A DNA stretch of 16,891 nucleotides, taken from positions 1 through 16,891 of the forward strand of contig JAIPEV010000016.1 in assembly GCA_021736965.1 (NCBI GenBank), read 5' to 3'. Source of the stretch: Halanaerobiales bacterium (GTDB lineage: Bacteria; Bacillota; Halanaerobiia; Halanaerobiales; M55B127). Both the position numbers and the translations under genes were made by a program. The notes under the pieces were generated by a model, which worked only from the letters and a program-made list of their open reading frames with translations, was not told the origin of the DNA and did no database searches. Below are positions 1 to 6,514 of the stretch, in pieces. The first letter of the stretch is position 1, and each line of letters opens with the position of its first letter.

Positions 1-948
1 GGTGAAGTTATTGCTACTCCCGGAAGTGAAAGTAATGTAAAAGAAATCTTTGATAAGACCTGGGAACTTAAAAAGACCAGAGAAAATGTAATAGCATTTA
101 ATCAGTTTGAAGAGTTTGGAAACCACCTCTGGCACTATGAAGTAACAGGTAGTGCTATGCAGGAAGTCCTAAAAGAGGTTATGGGTCAAGATGATCGATT
201 TAGTGGAGTTGCCCTAACTTCAGGTTCAGCCGGTACATTAGGTTGTGGTGATTACTTAAAAGAAAGATATCCAAACAGCAAAATTGCTGTGGGAGAAGCC
301 CTACAGTGTCCAACTCTTTTAAATAATGGATTTGGTGCTCATAGAATTGAAGGTATTGGAGATAAACATGTTCCCTGGATCCATAATGTAAAAAATACTG
401 ATCTGATAATAGCAGTTGATGATAAAGACAGTATGAGTCTTGTAAGGTTATTTAATGAGCCAGCCGGCCAGCAGTTTTTAAAAGAAAAAATCGGTATAAA
501 ACAAGATGTTATTGATAATTTGGATCTAATGGGTATCTCAGGAGTTGCCAATATGATCTCTGCTATTAAGTTTGCTAAATACTATGAACTTGGTAAAGAT
601 GATATTATTTTAACTGTATTTACCGATTCGATGGAACTATATCAGTCTCGGTTAGAGGAGATGAGAGAAAAGTTTGGAGAGTATGATAAAACAGATGCAA
701 AAGTAGACTATTATGCTCATCTACAAAGACTAACTACAGACTACTTAGAGGAGTTAACCTATCAGTCTAAAAAAAGAATTCACAATCTTAAGTACTATAC
801 CTGGGTCGAACAACAGGGTAAAGATGTAAAAGAACTTAATGCTCAGTGGTATGACTATCAGAACTACTGGGGTAATATTCATAGTATGACTGGAGAAATT
901 GATAAGTTAATCGATAAGTTCAATCAAAAAGTTGGACTGTTAAAATAA
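1..948 (+). CDS. PLP-dependent enzyme, cysteine synthase-like fold (partial, 5' end outside window)
   Basis: The frame is open from base 1, so the gene enters from the left; 315 codons are visible. The visible part resembles the C-terminal two thirds of a fold-type II PLP enzyme (cysteine synthase/tryptophan synthase beta superfamily). A glycine-rich loop, SGSAGTLGCGDYL at about residues 74-86 of the visible part, fits the phosphate-binding GxGGTxxG segment of these enzymes. The catalytic lysine would lie upstream, outside the window. The C-terminal third is charged and helical, with aromatic-rich stretches such as WYDYQNYWG. Proteins of this type are usually annotated only as PLP-dependent beta-subunit-like proteins, and the substrate is not known to me. 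It is followed after 22 bases by a second fold-type II enzyme and then by ygeY and ygeW. A role in deaminating a diamino or ureido amino acid is plausible but is inference. Confidence 0.75.
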   Translation, partial: GEVIATPGSESNVKEIFDKTWELKKTRENVIAFNQFEEFGNHLWHYEVTGSAMQEVLKEVMGQDDRFSGVALTSGSAGTLGCGDYLKERYPNSKIAVGEALQCPTLLNNGFGAHRIEGIGDKHVPWIHNVKNTDLIIAVDDKDSMSLVRLFNEPAGQQFLKEKIGIKQDVIDNLDLMGISGVANMISAIKFAKYYELGKDDIILTVFTDSMELYQSRLEEMREKFGEYDKTDAKVDYYAHLQRLTTDYLEELTYQSKKRIHNLKYYTWVEQQGKDVKELNAQWYDYQNYWGNIHSMTGEIDKLIDKFNQKVGLLK

Positions 949-976
949 CTTAAATGTAGGATAAGAAGGTGTGAAT

Positions 977-2227
977 ATGAGATATGTAAAAAATTTAAAG
1001 TGTACTAACTGTTCAACAACTTATAAACCAGAACCTGATCGATACTTATGTGATAAATGTGGTGATAAAGGTATTTTAGACGTACAGTATAAGTATCAAA
1101 AGATAAAAAATGAGTGGACTAAAAAAGATCTGATAAATAATAAAGAGAGATCTATCTGGAGATTTTTACCACTTTTACCGATCAAAAAAGAGACGAAAAG
1201 ACCAAACTTAAGAATTGGAAATACACCACTATATAGTTCAAAAAAGATGGCTAAAAAAGTAGGATTAAAAAAACTTATCATTAAAGATGATGGGCTTAAT
1301 CCTACGGGTTCTTTAAAAGACAGAGCTTCAGCAATGGCTGCTGTTAAAGCAAAAGAAGCAGATGCTGATACTGTTGCCTGTTCTTCAACAGGTAATGCAG
1401 CTTCTTCTTTAGCTGGGAATATTGCTGCAATGGAAGATCAAATGAAGGCAATTATTTTTGTTCCTAAAAGAGCTCCCAGCGGTAAAGTAGCCCAACTATT
1501 AATCTACGGAGCTGAAGTTGTTTCTGTTCAGGACTCATATCAGGCCGCCTATAATCTTTCAGATCAGGCAATTAAAAAGTGGGGCTGGTATAACAGGAAT
1601 GCAGCAATTAATCCCTATCTGGTAGAAGGAAAGAAAACAGTAGTCTTAGAAATGGCTGAACAGCTAAATTGGCAGGTACCAGACTGGGTAGTATTTTCGG
1701 TGGGAGATGGTTGTACAATAGCTGGTGCTTATAAGGGGTTACATGATCTAAAACAGATTGGATTTATTGATCGAATACCTCGATTACTTGGTGTACAGGC
1801 TAAAGGTTGTGCTCCGATCACAAAGGCATTTAAAACTAATAGAGGATTAGAAGTGACAGGCGAAAATACGATAGCAGACAGTATAGCGGTTGGCAGTCCC
1901 CGCAACTATAATAAAGCATTAGATGCAGTTAGAAGTTCAAAAGGAGATATGATCAATGTAAGTGATCAAGAGATCTTAAAGATGATTAAAACCTTAGGTT
2001 CGACTACAGGTATCTTCGGTGAACCAGCAGGAGTTGCTGGTCTGGCTGGAATCAAAAGAGCAGTGAGTAATGGGATAATATCATTAGAACAGTCTGTAGC
2101 AGTTGTGATTACGGGGAATGGTCTAAAAGATATTAAAAATGCTCGAAAAGCAGCTGGTAAGTTAATTGAAATAGAAAATGATATAGATAGATTAGAAGAG
2201 ATATTTTTTAAAAAGGGGGTAATCTAG
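977..2227 (+). CDS. Threonine synthase-like PLP enzyme with N-terminal zinc ribbon
   Basis: The protein has 416 residues. It opens with a four-cysteine zinc ribbon (C9, C12, C25, C28), as in clostridial and archaeal threonine synthases. GNTPL follows at 81-85, then the PLP-lysine motif NPTGSLKDRAS with K114 as the likely Schiff-base lysine, then SSTGNAASSLAG at about 137-148 and a glycine-rich VGDGCTIAG loop. This is the fold-type II threonine synthase/threonine dehydratase architecture. I chose ATG 977 because AGAAGG at 964-969 lies seven bases upstream; the in-frame GTG at 971 would have almost no spacing. No other threonine biosynthesis gene is nearby. The neighbours are a second PLP enzyme, ygeY and ygeW, so a catabolic lyase on a diamino or ureido amino acid is as likely as threonine synthesis. 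The fold is secure; the substrate is inference. Confidence 0.85.
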   Translation: MRYVKNLKCTNCSTTYKPEPDRYLCDKCGDKGILDVQYKYQKIKNEWTKKDLINNKERSIWRFLPLLPIKKETKRPNLRIGNTPLYSSKKMAKKVGLKKLIIKDDGLNPTGSLKDRASAMAAVKAKEADADTVACSSTGNAASSLAGNIAAMEDQMKAIIFVPKRAPSGKVAQLLIYGAEVVSVQDSYQAAYNLSDQAIKKWGWYNRNAAINPYLVEGKKTVVLEMAEQLNWQVPDWVVFSVGDGCTIAGAYKGLHDLKQIGFIDRIPRLLGVQAKGCAPITKAFKTNRGLEVTGENTIADSIAVGSPRNYNKALDAVRSSKGDMINVSDQEILKMIKTLGSTTGIFGEPAGVAGLAGIKRAVSNGIISLEQSVAVVITGNGLKDIKNARKAAGKLIEIENDIDRLEEIFFKKGVI

Positions 2228-2779
2228 ATGAATGCCAATCTCAAGATGGGTGATAAAATAAGAACGATTAGAAAAACCCAAGATTTAAGTTTATCTGCAT
2301 TAGCAGGTAAAATCGGAAAGACTTCTAGTTATTTAAGCCAGGTAGAAAGAGGACTAGCTGAACCTTCTATAACGGCTTTAAGGGAGATCTCAAAGGCTTT
2401 AAAAGTTCCCATCTTTTACTTTTTAATAGATGATCAAAAACATAATGATGTTGTCAGAAAAGAAGATAGAAAAGTACTTAACTTTCCCGGTTCACATCTT
2501 AAGTTTGAGTTGATATCACCTGACTTAGATCATGATATTGAAATGATAGAAGCAAGACTTAAACCAGGGGCAAGTACTCTTGATAAACCTTTGTCACATA
2601 CTGGTGAAGAAGTAAGTATTGTAATTGAAGGTGAGATGGAAATTACAATTGGTAGTGATAAGTATGAACTTTCCAAGGGAGATAGTATTTACTATAATGC
2701 TAATCTTCCTCATAAAATAACCAGTATTGGAAAGGAAGACTTAGTATTTATCTCTGCAATTACTCCCCCAAACTTTTAA
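2228..2779 (+). CDS. XRE-family transcriptional regulator with C-terminal cupin domain
   Basis: This is a 183-residue two-domain regulator. Residues about 9-66 form an XRE/Cro-type helix-turn-helix (KIRTIRKTQDLSLSALA, then SSYLSQVERGLAEPS as the turn and recognition helix). Residues about 105-180 form a cupin_2 sensor barrel (HTGEEVSIVIEGEMEI, then GDSIYYNANLPHKI). The architecture matches PuuR-like regulators, in which the cupin senses a small metabolite. The gene starts immediately after the stop of the upstream PLP enzyme, with a G-rich ribosome site at about 2214-2219, so the two are translated from one message. Its position between the PLP enzymes and ygeY suggests local control of this locus, with a pathway intermediate as effector. 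The ligand, the operator and the sign of regulation cannot be read from the sequence. Confidence 0.9.
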   Translation: MNANLKMGDKIRTIRKTQDLSLSALAGKIGKTSSYLSQVERGLAEPSITALREISKALKVPIFYFLIDDQKHNDVVRKEDRKVLNFPGSHLKFELISPDLDHDIEMIEARLKPGASTLDKPLSHTGEEVSIVIEGEMEITIGSDKYELSKGDSIYYNANLPHKITSIGKEDLVFISAITPPNF

Positions 2780-2802
2780 TTAATATATTGGAGGTTATAT
2801 AA

Positions 2803-4047
2803 ATGATTAAAGACTTTAATCAGGTTTTAAAACAGGCAGAAAAATACCGTCCTGAGATCTCTAAGTTCTTACGTGATATGATAGCAATTCCTAGTGAAAG
2901 CTGTCAGGAAAAAGAGGTTATACTCAGGATTAAAAAAGAGATGGAAAAAGTAGGTTTTGATCGGGTTGAAATTGATAGTATGGGCAATATCTTAGGTTCT
3001 ATTGGAAATGGCAAACATCTAATAGCAATGGATGCTCATATCGATACAGTTGGTATTGGAGATAAAAACCAGTGGGAAATTGATCCTTATGATGGTTTTG
3101 AAGATGATCAAGTGATCTTAGGAAGAGGTGCCAGTGATCAAGAGGGTGGTATGGCCTCAATGGTCTATGCTGGTAAAATAATTAAAGACTTAGGGCTAGA
3201 AGATGACTATACACTATTAATAACTGGTACTGTCCAGGAAGAGGACTGTGACGGTCTCTGCTGGCATTATATGATTGAAGAAAAAGACATAAAACCCGAA
3301 TTTGTTGTTATTACTGAACCAACTTCCTGTAATATATATCGTGGTCATCGCGGTCGAATGGAAATCAAGGTTACAACCCATGGTCTAAGCTGTCATGGAT
3401 CAGCACCTGAGCGAGGGGATAATGCAATATATAAGATGGCTCCAATTATCAATGAACTAAAGGCCCTTAATCAGAACTTACATTATGATCAATTTTTAGG
3501 TAAAGGGACTTTAGCAGTCTCAGAGATATTTTTTAGTTCAGCTTCAAGGTGTGCAGTTGCAGATGGATGCTCAATCTCTATTGATCGTAGACTTACTGCA
3601 GGAGAATCCTGGCAGAGTGCAGTTCAGGAGATTAAAAACTTGCCTGCTGTAAAAGAAGCAAAAGCAGATGTAGAGATTTATGAGTATGATCGACCTTCTT
3701 ATACTGGATTAAGTTATCCAATTAGATCATACTTCCCAACCTGGGTTATAAAAGAAAACCATCCAGTCTGTAATACACTTATTGATTCATATAAAAATCT
3801 TTTTAAAGAAGAACCTTTTGTTGACAAATGGACCTTTTCAACTAATGGGGTTTCAATTATGGGAAGACATAAAATTCCCTGTATAGGTTTTGGACCCGGA
3901 CATGAAGATCAGGCCCATGCTCCTAATGAAAAAACCTGGAAAGATGAACTAGTAAAAGCAGCTGCCTTTTATGCCTTAATTCCATCAATTTATGTAAATG
4001 ACTACGCGGACAAAATGCCTGAGAAAACCAAAAATATAGTTAAATAA
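2803..4047 (+). CDS. ygeY: YgeY-type M20 family metallohydrolase (selenium metabolism-linked family)
   Basis: The protein has 414 residues, normal for M20/ArgE/DapE-type amidohydrolases of the YgeY group. The two-zinc site is visible in order: H79 and catalytic D81 in DAHIDT, bridging D112 in GASDQEGG, catalytic E146 and ligand E147 in VQEED, E172 in TEPT, and H372 in QAHAPNE. The segment at about 181-204 (GHRGRMEIKV through GLSCHGSAPERG) is the start of the lid/dimerisation domain. No signal peptide is present, so it is cytosolic. Members of this family hydrolyse amide or ureido bonds of amino acid derivatives. In ygeW-ygeX-ygeY clusters they are linked to anaerobic urate breakdown through ureido/diaminopropionate-type intermediates. 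TTGGAGG lies 9 bases upstream of the start. ygeW follows after 20 bases, which supports a joint role in removing carbamoyl groups. Confidence 0.9.
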   Translation: MIKDFNQVLKQAEKYRPEISKFLRDMIAIPSESCQEKEVILRIKKEMEKVGFDRVEIDSMGNILGSIGNGKHLIAMDAHIDTVGIGDKNQWEIDPYDGFEDDQVILGRGASDQEGGMASMVYAGKIIKDLGLEDDYTLLITGTVQEEDCDGLCWHYMIEEKDIKPEFVVITEPTSCNIYRGHRGRMEIKVTTHGLSCHGSAPERGDNAIYKMAPIINELKALNQNLHYDQFLGKGTLAVSEIFFSSASRCAVADGCSISIDRRLTAGESWQSAVQEIKNLPAVKEAKADVEIYEYDRPSYTGLSYPIRSYFPTWVIKENHPVCNTLIDSYKNLFKEEPFVDKWTFSTNGVSIMGRHKIPCIGFGPGHEDQAHAPNEKTWKDELVKAAAFYALIPSIYVNDYADKMPEKTKNIVK

Positions 4048-4067
4048 ATTTAAGGAGGATAAACAAG

Positions 4068-5051
4068 ATGAAAACAATTTTTAGAGGTAAGGACTTTATA
4101 ACTTTACAGGACTGGTCAAAAGAAGAACTTGATACCTTATTAGAAGTTTCTTTTGATCTTAAGAAAAAATTTGCAATGGGTCTTGATACACCTTATTTAA
4201 AAAATAAGACTGCGATGTTGATGTTTTTTGAACAGTCAACCAGGACCAGAAACTCTATGGAAGCTGGTTTAGCACAACTGGGAGGACATGCCAACTTTTT
4301 AGATACTTCGACAATGCAGGTTTCTCACGGTGAAGTTGCTAAAGATACAGCCATAATATTAGGTAGATATGGTCATATGATAGCCTGCCGTAACTGTGAC
4401 TGGGGGATTGGTAATGATTATTTAACAAGTTTGGCTAAGTGGGCTCCCGTACCTGTATTAAGTCTTCAGGATGATTTATACCATCCAATGCAAGGTATTG
4501 CCGACATAATGACCATTATGGAGAAAAGAGAAAATACCAGAAACTTAAAGGTTTCTATTATTTGGGCTTATGCAACGAGTCATAAGAAACCAATTTCAGT
4601 ACCTGTTACACAATCACTTCTCTTCCCAAGATTTGGTATGGATGTTACCTTAGCTTATCCAGAAGGATACGATTTACCTGATTGGGTAATTGAACAGTCC
4701 AGAGCTAATGCTGAAAAACACGGTGGTTCATTTAAAATTACTCACGATATGGAAGTAGCTTATACTGATGCCGATGTTGTTATACCTAAAAACTGGGGAA
4801 GCTGGGTTACAAACCAAAGTGATGATGTAATAGATGAAAACTTAAAAGCCAATAAAGACTGGAAATGTACTAAAGAGATGATGGCAAAGGCAGACGAAGA
4901 TGTCATGTATATGCATGCTCTGCCTGCTGATAGAGGTAATGAAGTTGAGGACTCTATAATAGATGGTCCACATTCAATAGTGTATGATGAAGCAGAAAAC
5001 AGACTTCATACCGCAAAAGCTGTGATGGCTCTTACAATGGGTGGTAGATAA
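4068..5051 (+). CDS. ygeW: YgeW-type carbamoyltransferase (ornithine/aspartate carbamoyltransferase superfamily)
   Basis: The protein has 327 residues. The carbamoyl phosphate site is intact: STRTR at 57-61, HGE at 87-89 and HPMQ at 139-142. The stretch WAYATSHKKPISVP (167-179) followed by RFGMDVTLAYPEGYDL (188-203) closely follows my recollection of E. coli YgeW and other knotted carbamoyltransferases. The ornithine-binding SMG loop of ordinary ornithine carbamoyltransferases is absent; DADVVIPKNWGSW occupies that region. The usual HCLP motif reads HALP at 283-286, replacing the substrate-side cysteine with alanine. The protein is shorter than E. coli YgeW (about 396 residues), with a shorter substrate-side insertion. 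In this setting it probably runs phosphorolytically on a ureido amino acid, releasing carbamoyl phosphate that carbamate kinase could use to make ATP (inference). AAGGAGG lies 9 bases before the start. Confidence 0.88.
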   Translation: MKTIFRGKDFITLQDWSKEELDTLLEVSFDLKKKFAMGLDTPYLKNKTAMLMFFEQSTRTRNSMEAGLAQLGGHANFLDTSTMQVSHGEVAKDTAIILGRYGHMIACRNCDWGIGNDYLTSLAKWAPVPVLSLQDDLYHPMQGIADIMTIMEKRENTRNLKVSIIWAYATSHKKPISVPVTQSLLFPRFGMDVTLAYPEGYDLPDWVIEQSRANAEKHGGSFKITHDMEVAYTDADVVIPKNWGSWVTNQSDDVIDENLKANKDWKCTKEMMAKADEDVMYMHALPADRGNEVEDSIIDGPHSIVYDEAENRLHTAKAVMALTMGGR

Positions 5052-5066
5052 TCACTAATTTAAAAA

Positions 5067-5093
5067 CAGGTTAATTTTAAAACAATTAATCTG
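5067..5093 (+). other. Imperfect RNA hairpin downstream of ygeW
   Basis: Bases 5067-5076 pair with 5084-5093 in a 10-bp stem with one G-U pair and a 7-base loop. A GAGGAGAG ribosome-site-like stretch follows directly, and there is no T-run, so it is not a standard intrinsic terminator. It could be a processing or attenuation structure between ygeW and the former permease gene. It may also be chance in AT-rich sequence. Confidence 0.3.
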
Positions 5094-5128
5094 AGGAGAG
5101 ATAGAGTAAAGGAAGAAAAATATAGAAA

Positions 5129-6347
5129 ATGAATAAGGGGTTGAAAATATTATTTAATGTAAATAAAAGATAGGTTACCTACTATTTTGACGATACTACT
5201 TAGTTGTTAAACATATGTTAGCTATCTTTGTAGGTATTATAAGACCACTATTAATTATTACAGGAGTTGTTTGTCTAATTTATAGGAGTTCTAAATTTTG
5301 TCAGTATGACCCTTGTAGTCTCAAAAGTATTTTCATATATACAGTTTAGTAAAATAGGTCCAATTAGTTTAGACTTTTAGGTGTAAATAAAATCAGTTTT
5401 TCCTTGTACCGATGGCAATTACTGTTATAAATTCAGATAGTCTGGCCTTAGTTTTGGTGATGGTTTTAGTAGCTTAATAAGTTGAAATGATTATTAATAG
5501 ATTTATAAAACAGACTAAAAAGCTCTTTCGTACCTGTATTAACAGTTATTGTGGTTATCTTAATTGGTCTTGGATTAATGGAGGTAGGTATTACTGACTT
5601 TGGCAATGGAGTTGGAGCTGAGGACTTTGTTAGTGTCTAAAACTTATTTTTAGGTAGTTTTTTCTAATTGTAATAATAGCTAATCGATTAAGTAAAGCTC
5701 TAATCAAAGTGGGAGCAGTTGCGATTGGTCTAAAAGCTGGTTACGTAGAATCAATACCATTAGAATTAATTGGTTTTGGATTGGTCCTAAACTCGGATTG
5801 GTTTACAGTAATAGTTTTTTTAAGTTTGGAATCTCTTTTAAATTATCACATTATTTATCCTAAATTATAGCTTATTTAATAACCTCAATCGAATCAATCG
5901 GGGATCTTACAGATGTTTCGGAAGTTTCAAAAAACCACTTGAAGGATAACTTTATCGGAAACTTTTATATGGTAATATATTAGCTAATGGTGTAGGTAGT
6001 AAAATGCTGTTGTAGCTATCTTTTTATATTAAAACTATTACCTAAAATTGGAACCTTAATTAGTGTAATGTTCAAACCAGTATTATGTGGAGCGACTATT
6101 GCTTTTTTTAAAATAATAGTAACTTATAATATGAAGATAGCTATTAGAAAGGAACTAACCGATAGAAAGATATTTATCTAATCAATAGCTTTAAGAGTAG
6201 AACTTTGTGTTACATTTAGATCAAATATTGTAAAAAAACTTCCTAATTTTAACAAAAGTACTTTCTTTAGGGATTACAGTTGGTGTAATTCTTACTATAG
6301 TACTTAATCTAATTTTGCCTAAAAAAGAGACTTCAATTGAATGTTAG
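5129..6347 (+). pseudogene. Decayed NCS2 (xanthine/uracil/urate) permease
   Basis: No open frame survives, but homology blocks of a nucleobase:cation symporter-2 permease follow in the right order in all three frames. They are HMLAIFVGIIRPLLI (5212-5256), KIGPISLDF (to 5377), MAITVINSD (from 5412), TVIVVILIGLGLMEVG (from 5542), GAVAIGLKAGYVESIPL (about 5712-5762), TSIESIGDLTDVSEVS (5882-5932), ANGVGSKML (from 5983), LPKIGTLISVMFKP (from 6038) and ILTIVLNLILPKKE (ending near 6327, stop at 6345). At least eight changes of frame and several in-frame stops separate them. About 40 residues seem to be missing between ANGVGSKML and LPKIGTL, and conserved residues are altered (for example KPVLCGAT for the usual KPVLGGAT). 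The flanking genes are intact, so this is real decay and not poor sequence. Start and end are approximate. It was presumably the purine importer of the locus; the exact substrate cannot be recovered. Confidence 0.88.
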
Positions 6348-6464
6348 CAAGATAGAGTTTTCTTAAAAAAGCTTTTTATAATTAAAATATATATAATGAT
6401 GAAAATAAAAACAAAATTAAATAGATAAAAATAGTCTGATTAAGAATTATAATTTTTTTGAGAA

Positions 6465-6490
6465 AAACAGGAAAAACGAACTTTCTGTTT
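6465..6490 (+). promoter_or_regulatory. Hairpin in the leader of the first Mo-hydroxylase genes
   Basis: AAACAGGAA (6465-6473) pairs with TTTCTGTTT (6482-6490) in a 9-bp stem with one G-U pair and an 8-base loop. It lies 12 bases before the GGAGGTG ribosome site of the Mo subunit. No U-tract follows, so it is not a terminator. It could be an operator dyad for the XRE-cupin regulator, a 5' stabilising hairpin, or chance. The rest of 6348-6514 is very AT-rich; TATAAT occurs at 6392 and 6448, but no convincing -35 partner is seen. Confidence 0.3.
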
Positions 6491-6514
6491 AAAATAAAAA
6501 ATGGAGGTGTTTAA

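Noticed and set aside
5530..5637. Short open stretch inside the permease remnant as a small membrane protein gene
   Set aside because: It aligns with an internal transmembrane segment of NCS2 permeases and has neither its own start nor a ribosome site.
6366..6377. AAAAAGCTTTTT palindrome as a transcription terminator
   Set aside because: There is no loop, the stem is almost all A-T, and no proper U-tract follows; it is expected by chance in this AT-rich stretch.
6392..6453. TATAAT boxes at 6392 and 6448 as promoters for the hydroxylase genes
   Set aside because: No TTGACA-like box at 16-18 bases upstream of either; such hexamers are frequent at this base composition.
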